Below are positions 43,083 through 52,775 of a stretch of 64,000 nt of DNA, piece after piece. Positions within the stretch are counted from its first letter, which is position 1. The number at the start of each line of letters is the position of its first letter. The stretch spans positions 82,218 through 146,217 of the forward strand of contig NZ_VXCA01000034.1 of assembly GCF_011369485.1 (NCBI RefSeq), in the 5' to 3' direction. The notes beneath the pieces were generated by a model. The model was not told the origin of the DNA. It did not search any database and was given only the letters and a program-made list of their open reading frames with translations. The DNA comes from Pseudomonas atagonensis (lineage in GTDB: Bacteria > Pseudomonadota > Gammaproteobacteria > Pseudomonadales > Pseudomonadaceae). A program made the translations under genes and the position numbers.

Positions 43083-43982
43083 TTATCGACCATCGATTGC
43101 CGGGAAAAGTCGCGCCGATAAATGATCGATGAAAACCCGCAGTTTTGCTGTGGCATGCCGACTCGACGGCCACAGCACCCAAAACTGCCCTGTGTGCCGC
43201 ACATGCTCATCCAGCACACGCTGCAGGTGCCCGTGTGCCATCGCGTCACGAACCATAAAATCCGGCAGACAGGCAATCCCCATACCGGCCAATGCCGCGT
43301 GGCTTACCGCCTCGATCGACGTACTGACCAGACGCGCCGGCAACATCGGTTCGCCGGCCCCCGGCTCGCGGACAAGCGGCCAGGGCTCCAGCTTGCCCGT
43401 GGCGTGAAACGTATGGCGCAGACACGCGTGATTCGCCAGATCGGCGGGCGTTTGCGGTACACCGCGTTGTTGCAGGTACGCCGGGCTGGCCACCAGCACC
43501 ATACGAAATTCGCCCAACGGCCGTGCCATCAGGCGCGAATCCCGTGGCTGCCCTGTACGAATGACCGCGTCGAAGCCCTCCTCGACCACGTCGACCATGC
43601 GATCAGTCAGATCCAGATCCAGCTCGATCTGCGGATACAACGCCATGAACCCGGTCATGACCGGCATCACCAGGCCATGCACTTGCGGCAGACTCACGCG
43701 CAATTTGCCATGAGGCGCCGACGCCGCGTTACACAGCTCGAACTCGGCAGCCTCGACCTCGGCGAGAATCTTGCGGCAACGTTCCAGAAACAGCGCCCCC
43801 TCGCTGGTCAGCGTGATGCTGCGGGTGCTGCGATGGAACAGCCGCACCCCGAGCCGCGCTTCCAAGCGTGCAATGCTTTTACCGATCGCCGACGACGAAA
43901 CCCCTTGCAGGCGCCCCGCCTCGGTGAAGCTGCGCGTCTCGGCCACCTGCACAAACACCGAAATACTGCCCAGGCTATCCAT
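43083..43982 (-). CDS. LysR-family regulator divergent from an MFS pump
   Basis: 299 residues. The helix-turn-helix is VQVAETRSFTEAGRLQGVSSSAIGKSIARLEARLGVRLFHRSTRSITLT. The rest is the effector-binding domain with the CrgA/PA0477-like pattern (PHGKLRVSLPQVHG). The start at 43982 has ggag 7 bases upstream; longer frames from 44006 or 44048 are not needed. It is divergent from the MFS gene at 44105, the usual arrangement of a LysR regulator and the exporter it controls. Confidence 0.9.
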   Translation of the reverse strand: MDSLGSISVFVQVAETRSFTEAGRLQGVSSSAIGKSIARLEARLGVRLFHRSTRSITLTSEGALFLERCRKILAEVEAAEFELCNAASAPHGKLRVSLPQVHGLVMPVMTGFMALYPQIELDLDLTDRMVDVVEEGFDAVIRTGQPRDSRLMARPLGEFRMVLVASPAYLQQRGVPQTPADLANHACLRHTFHATGKLEPWPLVREPGAGEPMLPARLVSTSIEAVSHAALAGMGIACLPDFMVRDAMAHGHLQRVLDEHVRHTGQFWVLWPSSRHATAKLRVFIDHLSARLFPAIDGR

Positions 43983-44104
43983 TCCAAACTCCGCGATTGA
44001 CGACATCCATGTCCGATATGTTCGGAACCGTAACCTATTTTTCTCCAATGCGCAGCGCCCTAGCCTATGGCCTTCATCACCTTCGGCAAAATGGACGCTG
44101 TCTC

Positions 44105-45310
44105 ATGAACGACGCTCAACTGACCTCCCCTGCCCTCGCTACCTCGGCCCAACCTCGCGAACCACTTCCCCTCGGCGCACTGTTGGCACTGGCCACCGCC
44201 GGCTTCATCACAGTACTCACCGAAGCCATGCCCTCTGGCCTGCTGCCGCAAATGAGCGCGAGTCTGGACGTCTCGCAGGCGCTGATCGGGCAATTGGTCA
44301 CGATGTACGCCATCGGCTCGCTGCTCGCCGCCATCCCGCTGACCCTCGCCACCCGTGGCTGGCGTAGGCGCCCCCTGTTGCTGTCCGCCATCGCCGGCTT
44401 CGCCGTGGCCAACAGCCTCACCGCGGTGTCGGAACTGTATTGGCTGACCCTGCTCGCGCGCTTCATTGCCGGCGTGTTTGCCGGGTTGCTTTGGGCGCTA
44501 CTGGCTGGCTACGCCAGCCGCATGGTCGCGCCTCACCTGCAAGGACGCGCCATCACCGTCGCCATGCTCGGCGCTCCACTGGCACTGTCCCTCGGCATTC
44601 CTGTGGGCACACTCCTGGGCACGGTCGTCGGCTGGCGCCTGAGCTTCGCCATCATGACCGGCCTGACACTTCTGCTGGTCGTCTGGGTGCGTTTGCAAGT
44701 GCCGGACTTCGACGGCGAACGCGCCGGAAAACGCCTGCCGTTGCGTCAGGTATTGACCCTGCCGGGCGTGCGCTCGGTGCTGTTCGTCACCTTGTCCTAC
44801 GTGGTCGCTCATAACCTGCTGTACACCTACATCGCACCCTTCCTGCAACCTTCGGGGCTGGCCAACGCTATCGACCGCGTGCTGCTGGTATTCGGCCTCG
44901 CCTCGGTGCTGAGCCTGTGGATCGTCGGCAGCCTGATCGACCGCTGGCTGCGTGAACTGGTGTTGATCAGCACAATGCTGTTCATGCTCTCAGCCGTCGC
45001 ACTGGGCCTCTGGCGCGACTCAGCCCTTGTCATCTACATCGCCACCGCCGTCTGGGGCCTGGCTTTCGGCGCCATGCCCTCACTGCTGCAAACTGCCTCG
45101 GCAAAAACCGCAAAAGACGCCGCCGACACCGCGCAATCCATGCTCGTCACGCTATGGAATGTCGGCATCGCCGGTGGCGGTCTATTGGGAGGCTTACTGC
45201 TGGAAGGCGTAGGGGTCGGACATTTTCCGTGGATCGTGGCTGCGCTGTTGGTCTCGACGCTTTATGCGGCGGTCAATGCGCGCATGCATGGATTTCCAGG
45301 GGCAAAATAG
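44105..45310 (+). CDS. MFS transporter (DHA1 drug/sugar efflux type)
   Basis: 401 residues, ~12 TM helices. It opens with a 24-residue polar tail, then GALLALATAGFITVLTEAMPSGLLPQMSASL, typical of AraJ/YdhP/Cml-like exporters. The motif-A loop is TLATRGWRRRPLLL. The start at 44105 (MNDAQL) is preferred to 43997, which would overlap the divergent LysR start. Paired with the LysR regulator at 43083-43982. Substrate unknown. Confidence 0.88.
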   Translation: MNDAQLTSPALATSAQPREPLPLGALLALATAGFITVLTEAMPSGLLPQMSASLDVSQALIGQLVTMYAIGSLLAAIPLTLATRGWRRRPLLLSAIAGFAVANSLTAVSELYWLTLLARFIAGVFAGLLWALLAGYASRMVAPHLQGRAITVAMLGAPLALSLGIPVGTLLGTVVGWRLSFAIMTGLTLLLVVWVRLQVPDFDGERAGKRLPLRQVLTLPGVRSVLFVTLSYVVAHNLLYTYIAPFLQPSGLANAIDRVLLVFGLASVLSLWIVGSLIDRWLRELVLISTMLFMLSAVALGLWRDSALVIYIATAVWGLAFGAMPSLLQTASAKTAKDAADTAQSMLVTLWNVGIAGGGLLGGLLLEGVGVGHFPWIVAALLVSTLYAAVNARMHGFPGAK

Positions 45311-45352
45311 AGTTCTTTTTTCTGACTGGATTGCTTACAACTGAGGGAAATG

Positions 45353-45470
45353 GGTCGGCTGTCAGGCCGCTTTCGGGAGCAAGCCCCCTCCCACAGTTTG
45401 AAACAGTGCACCAGTTAGGGATTGGTCGGCTGTCAGGCCGCCATCGCTGGCAAGCCAGCTCCCACAAAAG
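45353..45470. repeat. Direct repeat with partial REP units
   Basis: The 18-mer ggtcggctgtcaggccgc occurs at 45353-45370 and again at 45424-45441. Each copy is followed by a half-REP (ttcgggagcaagcccc... cccaca, then catcgctggcaagccagctcccaca). This looks like a tandemly duplicated, incomplete REP between an MFS gene and ppiD. Confidence 0.8.
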
Positions 45471-45512
45471 CCACAGCCAAAACAAACGCTCTTGATCTTC
45501 AACACTCGCACA

Positions 45513-45547
45513 AACAAAAAAGCCCCGGCCATTCAGCCGGGGCTTTC
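45513..45547 (-). terminator. Intrinsic terminator of ppiD
   Basis: 9-bp stem agccccggc/gccggggct with a 6-base loop. The minus strand ends in a six-T run; the plus strand has a short T run too, so it may stop transcription both ways. Confidence 0.88.
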
Positions 45548-45567
45548 CTCTATCACTCAGTCAGTAA

Positions 45568-47439
45568 TCAATACCGCTTGATCTCTGCCTGCGCTTCCAG
45601 CTGCTTGCGATACGCCGCAAAGTCCTGCTGCCCCTCACGGGAAGCCAGGAAACGACGATATTGCACTTTCTCTTCGTCAGTCGGCGCGGCCGCTTCGTTA
45701 ACAGCATTCAGACGCACAATCATCAGACTGCCATCCGGCAACGTCACGTTGCTGAACGTCGGTTTGTCCTTGGCTGCCGGCTTCGGCATGCGGAACAGCG
45801 CTTGCAGCACCGCTGGATCAACACCTTCCTGACCACGGGTGGCTGCTTGAGTGACTTTCCAGCTCTGACCGTCAATCGCCTTGTCCACAGGCGCCTTGCC
45901 ATCACGCAGATCAGCAATCAGCTTCTCGGCCTTGGTCTTGGCGGCAGCACTGGCGTGCTCTTTGGTCAACTGAGTGCGAATCGCCGCATTCACGCTTTCC
46001 AGCGGCAATTGCGCAGGCTTCAGATGCTCTTTGGCGCGCAGCACGATCACGGTTTCCGGATCCAGCTCGATCGCGGTGCTGTTGGCACCCTCGTCGATCA
46101 CTTCAGTGCTGAACGCAGCCGTAACCACGGCACGGTTCGCCGCTACACCTTCACCACCTTCACGGCCAAACGGCTTGGAGGTGTGCACGGTCAGCTTCAG
46201 ATCCGCCGCTGGCTGTGCCAGGTCGGAAGCTTCGAACGCAGAGTCTTCCAGCTGCTTGGTCGCCTCGACGAAACGCTGCTCGACCTGCGCCGCTTTCAGC
46301 TCGCGGGTCAGCTTGTCTTTCAGGCTGGCTAAGGTCGGTACTTCCGGCGCTTCAACACCCAACAGCTTGATCAGGTGATAACCGAAGTCGGTGCGAACCG
46401 GCTCGGACACCTGGTCTTTAGCCAGCGAATACAAGGCTTTCTCGAAAGCCGGATCGTAGACACCAGGGCCTGCGTAACCCAGGTCACCACCATTGTTGGC
46501 CGAACCCGGATCCTGCGAGAACTCTTTGGCCAGCGCTTCGAATTTCTCGCCCTTGGCCAGACGCGCCTGGACTTCTTCGATCTTCGCCTTGGCCTGAGCG
46601 TCGGTGGTCTTGTCGTTCACTTCGATCAGAATATGCGCCGCACGACGCTGTTCCGACAGGTTGGCGATCTCTTTCTGATACGCCGCCTGCAGGTCTTCGT
46701 CCTTGACGGTGACCTGATCGAAGAACGAAGCCTTCTTCAGCTCCAGGTAATCGACGACCACTTGATCAGGGGTCATGAATTCCTTGGCGTGCTCGTCGTA
46801 GTAAGCCTTGACCTCATCGTCGGTCAGCTTGACTGCGGCTGGATCGGCCTTGATGTTCAGCGTGGCGAAATCGCGGGTCTGTTTTTCCAGACGGGCGAAT
46901 GCCAGCACTTCAGCATCAGTCACGAAACCGCTGCCCGCCACACCGGCGCGCAGTTGGCCGATCAGCATTTCCTGAGCCAGCATCTGGCGGAACTGCATAC
47001 GCGTGTAACCCAGCTGACGAATCACCTGGTCGAAACGGTCGGAACTGAACTTGCCGTCCACCTGGAATTCCGGCGTCTGCAGGATCACCTGGTCAAGCGC
47101 GGCTTCAGAGAAAGCGAATTTCGATTGTTCGGCGCCTTGCAGCAGCAGCTTGCGATCGATCAGACCCTTGAGGGCCGATTCGCGGAGCATTTTTTCATCG
47201 AGCAGCGAAGCATCGAAATCCTTGCCCAGCTGTTGCATCAACTGACGGCGTTGCATATCAACGGCCTGGCTCAGTTCGTTCTGGCTGATTTCTTCACCGT
47301 TGACCTTGGCCGCCTCGTTAGAGTGCGTCGTGGCCTTGAAAATGGCGTCGAAACCGGTCAAAGCCATCAGCAAAATGATGGCTCCGATAATGGTCTTGGC
47401 AATCCAGCCTTGTGAATTGTCCCTGATATTCTGCAGCAT
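45568..47439 (-). CDS. ppiD: Periplasmic chaperone/peptidyl-prolyl isomerase PpiD
   Basis: 623 residues. An N-terminal anchor (WIAKTIIGAIILLMALTGFDAIF) is followed by a SurA-like N-domain (NQLS.. AVDMQRRQLMQQLGKDFDASLLDEKMLRESALKGLIDRKLLLQGAE), a parvulin domain (RAAHILIEVNDK... FSQDPGSANNGGDLGYAGPGVYDPAFEKALYSL) and a C-terminal helical part. It sits on the periplasmic side of the inner membrane near the Sec exit and helps fold outer-membrane proteins. It is downstream of hupB/lon, a common order in gammaproteobacteria. Confidence 0.95.
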   Translation of the reverse strand: MLQNIRDNSQGWIAKTIIGAIILLMALTGFDAIFKATTHSNEAAKVNGEEISQNELSQAVDMQRRQLMQQLGKDFDASLLDEKMLRESALKGLIDRKLLLQGAEQSKFAFSEAALDQVILQTPEFQVDGKFSSDRFDQVIRQLGYTRMQFRQMLAQEMLIGQLRAGVAGSGFVTDAEVLAFARLEKQTRDFATLNIKADPAAVKLTDDEVKAYYDEHAKEFMTPDQVVVDYLELKKASFFDQVTVKDEDLQAAYQKEIANLSEQRRAAHILIEVNDKTTDAQAKAKIEEVQARLAKGEKFEALAKEFSQDPGSANNGGDLGYAGPGVYDPAFEKALYSLAKDQVSEPVRTDFGYHLIKLLGVEAPEVPTLASLKDKLTRELKAAQVEQRFVEATKQLEDSAFEASDLAQPAADLKLTVHTSKPFGREGGEGVAANRAVVTAAFSTEVIDEGANSTAIELDPETVIVLRAKEHLKPAQLPLESVNAAIRTQLTKEHASAAAKTKAEKLIADLRDGKAPVDKAIDGQSWKVTQAATRGQEGVDPAVLQALFRMPKPAAKDKPTFSNVTLPDGSLMIVRLNAVNEAAAPTDEEKVQYRRFLASREGQQDFAAYRKQLEAQAEIKRY

Positions 47440-47543
47440 GCGTCCCCCAGAAACGGTTGAACTTCAAAAATTAGGCAACCGTGGAGCGTGGGTAGAATCC
47501 GGATAGAAGAAAGGCGCATCCGAGGATGCGCCTTCTCGTAACT

Positions 47544-47620
47544 GGCGGAGCGGACAGGGCTCGAACCCTCGATCCCGGCGTTACAGGCAGCTGTTTCAGC
47601 GACCTGCTCTACCGCTCCGC
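47544..47620 (-). tRNA. Degenerate tRNA-like element (probable pseudo-tRNA)
   Basis: On the minus strand a 77-base unit has a perfect 7-bp acceptor-like helix (gcggagc ... gctccgc), a T-loop-like ggttcgagcc and a D-arm-like ggtagagc. The D-arm's 5' half is missing, the T-stem mispairs and no anticodon stem of five pairs can be drawn, so it is not a normal tRNA. It sits between hupB and ppiD. No encoded CCA. Confidence 0.6.
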
Positions 47621-47671
47621 TGCCAGGTCAGGCATGACCCCGACCCGGATGGGTAAAAACCTGAAACAAAC

Positions 47672-47944
47672 TTAGTTGACAGCTTCTTTCAGTGCTTTAC
47701 CGGCTTTGAAACCTGGCTTTTTGGCAGCAGCGATTTGCAGAGTCTTGCCGGTCTGCGGGTTACGACCAACGCGAGCTGGACGATCAGTTACGGAGAAAGT
47801 ACCGAAACCAACCAGAACAACGGAGTCGCCAGCCTTGAGAGCGCCAGTGACGGATTCGATTACAGCGTCCAGCGCACGGCCAGCAGCAGCTTTCGGGATA
47901 TCAGCGGATGCAGCGATAGCATCAATCAGTTCCGACTTGTTCAC
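47672..47944 (-). CDS. hupB: DNA-binding protein HU-beta
   Basis: 90-residue histone-like protein with the complete HU signature: MNKSELIDAIAASADIPKAAAGRALDAVIE, the GFGTFSVTDRPARVGRNPQTGKTLQI DNA-binding arm and the C-terminal helix KPGFKAGKALKEAVN. It uses a GTG start with a gggga ribosome site. It bends and compacts DNA as a dimer. It lies directly downstream of lon on the same strand, with 148 bases between, as in most gammaproteobacteria. Confidence 0.97.
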   Translation of the reverse strand: MNKSELIDAIAASADIPKAAAGRALDAVIESVTGALKAGDSVVLVGFGTFSVTDRPARVGRNPQTGKTLQIAAAKKPGFKAGKALKEAVN

Positions 47945-48092
47945 TCTAAGTCCCCTTATATCTATTTTGAGATGATTCTAAGTTTTTTGGTGAAAGCAAA
48001 AACGAGTGCTGAATGGCCTACAGACACTTAAGAGCCGCTTTATAACAAGGGCTCTAAAAAGCTGTCAAGGAAGCCACCCAGGCAAAAGCATA

Positions 48093-50489
48093 TTAATGCG
48101 TGCTAATTCTTTCCTTAGAGTCAGACTCACGTTTTTCGTCCTTGGCAACTATCTCGGGAGCCACATCCGGCAAGGGCTCCGGCGCGTATTGCAGCGCAAT
48201 TTGCAGGACCTCGTCAATCCATTTAACCGGTTTAATCTGCAGATCCTGCTTGATATTGTCAGGAATCTCCTTCAGATCGCGCACGTTCTCTTCGGGAATA
48301 ATCACAATCTTGATTCCGCCGCGGTGAGCCGCGAGCAGTTTTTCCTTCAGACCACCGATTGCCAGCACTTGACCACGCAAAGTGATTTCACCGGTCATGG
48401 CGACATCAGCGCGTACCGGAATGCCGGTCAAGGCCGAAACCAGCGCCGTGCACATGCCCACACCGGCGCTCGGGCCGTCCTTCGGGGTCGCCCCTTCCGG
48501 CATGTGGATGTGCGTGTCGCGCTTCTCGTGGAAGTCCAGGGGAATGCCCAGGCTTTTGGCGCGGCTGCGCACCACGGTCAGCGCTGCAGTGATCGATTCA
48601 ACCATCACGTCACCCAGCGAACCGGTCTTGATCAACTGACCCTTGCCCGGCACAACAGCGGCTTCGATGGTCAACAGCTCACCACCCACCTGAGTCCAGG
48701 CAAGGCCGGTGACCTGTCCGATCTGATCTTGCTGTTCCGCCAGACCGTAACGGAATTTGCGCACACCAAGGAAGTGCTCCAGCAAGTCAGCTGTCACTTT
48801 CACCGAGAAGCGTTTTTCCATTGCATGCTCTTTCACTGCCTTGCGGCAGACCTTGGCAATCTGACGCTCCAGGCCACGCACACCGGCTTCACGGGTGTAG
48901 TAACGAATAATGTCGCGGATCGCTTCAGCATCGAATTCAAGCTCGCCTTTCTTCAGGCCGTTGGCAGCGATCTGCTTCGGCGAGAGGTATTTGACGGCGA
49001 TGTTGATCTTCTCGTCTTCGGTGTAACCCGGCAGACGGATGACTTCCATCCGGTCGAGCAGCGCCGGCGGGATGTTCATCGAGTTCGAGGTGCACAGGAA
49101 CATCACATCCGAGAGGTCGTAATCGACTTCCAGATAGTGATCGTTGAAGTTGTGGTTCTGCTCCGGATCGAGCACTTCCAGCAACGCCGAGGCCGGATCG
49201 CCACGCATGTCGCTGCCCATCTTGTCGATTTCATCGAGCAGGAACAGTGGGTTGCGTACGCCCACCTTTGTCATCTTTTGAATCAATCTTCCCGGCATCG
49301 AACCGATGTAAGTCCGGCGGTGACCGCGAATTTCCGCTTCATCACGCACGCCACCGAGGGCCATACGCACGAATTTACGGTTGGTGGCATGAGCGATCGA
49401 CTCTGCCAGCGAGGTTTTACCCACGCCCGGAGGACCGACCAGGCACAACACCGGGCCACGGATCTTCTTCACGCGCTTTTGCACGGCGAGGTATTCAAGG
49501 ATCCGCTCCTTGACCTCTTCCAGACCGTAGTGGTCGGCATCGAGAATGTCTTCTGCGCGCACCAGGTCAAGGCGCACCTTGCTCTGAGCCTTCCACGGCA
49601 CCTGCACCAGCCAGTCGATGTACGAGCGCACCACGGTGGCCTCAGCGGACATCGGCGACATTTGCTTGAGCTTGTTCAGCTCGGCAGTGGCTTTGGCCAG
49701 TGCATCCTTCGGCAGACCGGCAGCGTCAATGCGCTTTTTCAGGTCTTCGATTTCGTTATGACCTTCATCGCTGTCACCGAGCTCTTTCTGAATGGCCTTC
49801 ATCTGCTCATTCAGGTAGTACTCGCGCTGACTGCGCTCCATTTGCTTTTTGACCCGGCCACGAATGCGCTTTTCGACTTGCAGCAGGTCGATCTCGGCAT
49901 CCAGCAGCGCCAGCACGTGTTCGACACGGGCCGACAGATCAATGATTTCGAGGATTTCCTGCTTCTGCTCGATCTTCAGCGCCATGTGTGCGGCCATGGT
50001 ATCGACCAGGCGCCCCGGCTCATCGATGCTGTTGAGCGACGACAGAACTTCAGCCGGGACTTTCTTGCCCAACTGCACATATTGTTCGAACTGCGACAGC
50101 AGTGTGCGCACGAACACTTCGGACTCGCGCTCGGCGGCGTCGACTTCCTCGATCAGCGAGACTTCGGCACGGCAGTGGCCGTCGACTTCACTGAAGCGCT
50201 CGACCGTACCGCGCTGCTCACCCTCGACCAGAACCTTGACGGTGCCGTCAGGCAGCTTGAGCAATTGCAGAACAGTGGCGATGGTACCTACGCGATAGAG
50301 AGCGTCTTCACCGGGATCATCGTCAGCCGGGTTTCTCTGGGCCAGCAGCAAAATCTGCTTGTCGCCCGTCATCGCAGCCTCGAGGGCTTCGATGGATTTC
50401 TCGCGCCCCACGAACAGCGGGATAACCATGTGCGGATAAACCACGACATCACGCAATGGCAGGAGAGGCAATTCGATGGTTGTCTTCAT
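48093..50489 (-). CDS. lon: ATP-dependent protease Lon
   Basis: 798 residues. The N-terminal LAN domain (LPLLPLRDVVVYPHMVIPLFVGREKSIEAL), AAA+ module with Walker A GPPGVGKTSLAES and Walker B FLLDEIDKM, and C-terminal Ser-Lys protease with KDGPSAG (catalytic Ser) and a lysine in the later GLKEKLLAAHRGG region. It degrades damaged and regulatory proteins in the cytoplasm. It is transcribed after clpX (162-base gap). This is the regular housekeeping Lon of Pseudomonas, which also carry a second lon-like gene elsewhere. Confidence 0.97.
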   Translation of the reverse strand: MKTTIELPLLPLRDVVVYPHMVIPLFVGREKSIEALEAAMTGDKQILLLAQRNPADDDPGEDALYRVGTIATVLQLLKLPDGTVKVLVEGEQRGTVERFSEVDGHCRAEVSLIEEVDAAERESEVFVRTLLSQFEQYVQLGKKVPAEVLSSLNSIDEPGRLVDTMAAHMALKIEQKQEILEIIDLSARVEHVLALLDAEIDLLQVEKRIRGRVKKQMERSQREYYLNEQMKAIQKELGDSDEGHNEIEDLKKRIDAAGLPKDALAKATAELNKLKQMSPMSAEATVVRSYIDWLVQVPWKAQSKVRLDLVRAEDILDADHYGLEEVKERILEYLAVQKRVKKIRGPVLCLVGPPGVGKTSLAESIAHATNRKFVRMALGGVRDEAEIRGHRRTYIGSMPGRLIQKMTKVGVRNPLFLLDEIDKMGSDMRGDPASALLEVLDPEQNHNFNDHYLEVDYDLSDVMFLCTSNSMNIPPALLDRMEVIRLPGYTEDEKINIAVKYLSPKQIAANGLKKGELEFDAEAIRDIIRYYTREAGVRGLERQIAKVCRKAVKEHAMEKRFSVKVTADLLEHFLGVRKFRYGLAEQQDQIGQVTGLAWTQVGGELLTIEAAVVPGKGQLIKTGSLGDVMVESITAALTVVRSRAKSLGIPLDFHEKRDTHIHMPEGATPKDGPSAGVGMCTALVSALTGIPVRADVAMTGEITLRGQVLAIGGLKEKLLAAHRGGIKIVIIPEENVRDLKEIPDNIKQDLQIKPVKWIDEVLQIALQYAPEPLPDVAPEIVAKDEKRESDSKERISTH

Positions 50490-50601
50490 GATTTCGCCTC
50501 TACGGCGGCCATATGGCCGTAATCAGATGGAATTAAGCTTGAAACCAAGATGGGGGCTGCTCTCAAAAAAAACAAGCGCAAAGCAGATGTAAAAAACGAC
50601 A

Positions 50602-50628
50602 TAAAAAAAAAGAGGCCCGAAGGCCCCT
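50602..50628 (-). terminator. Intrinsic terminator of clpX
   Basis: On the minus strand an 8-bp imperfect stem aaggggcc/ggcctctt closed by a ttcg loop runs into a tract of nine Ts. Confidence 0.8.
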
Positions 50629-50651
50629 TCCTGTTGCAGCAGTGTGAACGC

Positions 50652-51935
50652 TTACGCGTCCGGCGCTGCCTTGGCCGTCGGCTCACTGTTTTCGTAGATA
50701 TACAGTGGCTTGGACTTGCCTTCGATCACGCTTTCATCGATCACGACTTTGCTCACCTCGGACTGCGAGGGGATTTCGTACATCGTGTCGAGCAGCACAC
50801 CTTCGAGAATCGAGCGCAGGCCACGGGCACCGGTTTTACGTTCCAGAGCACGCTTGGCCACCGATTTCAGCGCGTCGGAACGGAATTCCAGATCCACGCC
50901 TTCCATCTCGAACAGCTTGGCATACTGTTTGGTCAGAGCATTTTTCGGCTCGGTGAGGATCTGCATCAACGCAGCCTCATCAAGCTCGTCCAGCGTCGCG
51001 AGAACCGGCAGACGACCGACAAATTCCGGGATCAGACCGAACTTGACCAGATCGTCAGGCTCGACTTCACGCAGGGATTCACCGACTTTCTTGCCCTCTT
51101 CCTTGCTGCGAACTTCCGCGTTGAAACCGATGCCACCCTTGGTGGAACGGTTCTGGATGACCTTCTCGAGACCCGAGAACGCACCACCGCAGATGAACAG
51201 GATGTTACGGGTGTCGACCTGCAGGAATTCCTGCTGCGGATGCTTGCGGCCACCTTGCGGCGGTACCGAAGCGACCGTGCCTTCGATCAACTTGAGCAAG
51301 GCCTGCTGCACGCCTTCACCGGAAACGTCCCGGGTGATCGACGGGTTGTCGGACTTGCGCGAAATCTTGTCGATTTCATCGATGTAGACAATACCCATCT
51401 GGGCCTTCTCTACGTCGTAATCGCATTTCTGCAACAGCTTCTGAATGATGTTCTCGACATCTTCACCCACGTAACCCGCCTCGGTGAGGGTGGTTGCGTC
51501 AGCGATGGTGAACGGAACGTTCAGCAAGCGCGCCAGCGTTTCCGCCAGCAGGGTTTTACCCGAGCCTGTCGGGCCGATCAGCAGGATGTTGCTCTTGCCG
51601 AGTTCGACGTCGTCAGCCTTTTTGTCACGCTGGTTCAGACGCTTGTAGTGGTTGTATACCGCTACGGCCAAAACCTTTTTCGCACGCTCCTGACCGATTA
51701 CATACTGGTCAAGGATGCCGCTGATTTCTTTAGGCGAAGGCAATTTATGCGCGCTGCTTTCGGCCTGGGCTTCCTGCACCTCCTCGCGGATGATGTCATT
51801 GCACAGGTCGACGCACTCGTCGCAGATAAAGACCGAGGGGCCGGCAATCAATTTGCGCACTTCATGCTGGCTTTTGCCACAGAAGGAGCAATAGAGCAGC
51901 TTGCCGTTGTCCTCGCCGTTGCGGGTGTCAGTCAT
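50652..51935 (-). CDS. clpX: ATP-dependent unfoldase ClpX
   Basis: 427 residues. An N-terminal C4 zinc finger (CSFCGKSQ ... CDECVDLC) recognises substrates and adaptors. The AAA+ core has Walker A GPTGSGKT, Walker B VYIDEIDKI and the pore/RKH regions; it ends with GARGLRSILEGVLLDTMYE. It feeds unfolded proteins to ClpP. The ATG at 51935 is the standard start (MTDTRNGEDNGKLL); an upstream ATG at 51968 is not used in homologues as I know them. It follows clpP by 112 bases. Confidence 0.97.
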   Translation of the reverse strand: MTDTRNGEDNGKLLYCSFCGKSQHEVRKLIAGPSVFICDECVDLCNDIIREEVQEAQAESSAHKLPSPKEISGILDQYVIGQERAKKVLAVAVYNHYKRLNQRDKKADDVELGKSNILLIGPTGSGKTLLAETLARLLNVPFTIADATTLTEAGYVGEDVENIIQKLLQKCDYDVEKAQMGIVYIDEIDKISRKSDNPSITRDVSGEGVQQALLKLIEGTVASVPPQGGRKHPQQEFLQVDTRNILFICGGAFSGLEKVIQNRSTKGGIGFNAEVRSKEEGKKVGESLREVEPDDLVKFGLIPEFVGRLPVLATLDELDEAALMQILTEPKNALTKQYAKLFEMEGVDLEFRSDALKSVAKRALERKTGARGLRSILEGVLLDTMYEIPSQSEVSKVVIDESVIEGKSKPLYIYENSEPTAKAAPDA

Positions 51936-52047
51936 TCGTTCGATCCAAATCCGATAGGCTTGCAACACAAGATGAAGGCTATTGCGGGCTTTTTCAAGCC
52001 CGCTGCTGATCAGACAAGCCGACCGAGCCTAATTTGAGCTGCTTATT

Positions 52048-52683
52048 TTAAGCTGGGCGCTGGTTGATCACTTCGTCGATCAAGCCATATTCCTTCGCAG
52101 CTTCTGCACTCATGAAGTTGTCGCGGTTGGTATCGCGCTCGATTTCTTCCAGAGTGCGACCGCTGTGTTTGGCCATCAGCGTGTTGAGGCGCTCGCGAAT
52201 GAAGAGGATTTCCTTGGCGTGGATTTCGATATCCGACGCCTGACCCTGGAAACCGCCCAGCGGCTGGTGAATCATCACACGCGAGTTAGGCAGGCAGAAA
52301 CGCTTGCCCGGGGCACCTGCGGTCAGCAGGAATGCGCCCATGCTGCAGGCCTGGCCGATGCAAGTGGTCGATACGTTAGGCTTGATGAACTGCATGGTGT
52401 CGTAGATCGACATGCCTGCTGTCACCGAACCGCCCGGGGAGTTGATATAGAGATGGATGTCCTTGTCCGGGTTTTCCGCTTCAAGGAACAGCAGTTGCGC
52501 ACAGATCAGGTTGGCCATGTAGTCCTCTACCGGACCAACCAGAAAGATCACTCGCTCCTTGAGCAGGCGCGAGTAGATGTCATAGGCGCGTTCGCCACGA
52601 GCAGATTGCTCGACAACCATCGGGACCAGGCCGCCTGCGGCCTGGATATCAGAGTTCTGCTGAATATACGAATTACGGAACAT
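52048..52683 (-). CDS. clpP: ATP-dependent Clp protease proteolytic subunit ClpP
   Basis: 211-residue serine protease subunit. The triad is Ser114 (CIGQACSMGAF), His139 (SRVMIHQPLGG) and Asp188 (ERDTNRDNFM). The INSPGGSVTAG strand forms the substrate groove. It assembles into the tetradecameric chamber capped by ClpX. The first ~14 residues are the usual removed propeptide. Normal family length; lies between tig and clpX. Confidence 0.97.
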   Translation of the reverse strand: MFRNSYIQQNSDIQAAGGLVPMVVEQSARGERAYDIYSRLLKERVIFLVGPVEDYMANLICAQLLFLEAENPDKDIHLYINSPGGSVTAGMSIYDTMQFIKPNVSTTCIGQACSMGAFLLTAGAPGKRFCLPNSRVMIHQPLGGFQGQASDIEIHAKEILFIRERLNTLMAKHSGRTLEEIERDTNRDNFMSAEAAKEYGLIDEVINQRPA

Positions 52684-52722
52684 GCTCTGCAGTCACTCCC
52701 AAATAGTTATGTCTTGAATACG

Positions 52723-52750
52723 CATAAGCCAGCTCGAAGGCTGGCTTATG
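52723..52750 (-). terminator. Hairpin between tig and clpP
   Basis: Perfect 11-bp stem cataagccagc/gctggcttatg with a 6-base loop. No T-tract follows on the minus strand, so it is more likely an RNA-processing or attenuating structure than a full terminator. Confidence 0.6.
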
Positions 52751-52775
52751 TGTGTACTTCTTAACGCAAAAACAA

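Noticed and set aside
48006..50522. Plus-strand 838-codon open frame opposite lon
   Set aside because: Antisense to a clear Lon protease; the product has only low-complexity His/Gln/Leu content.
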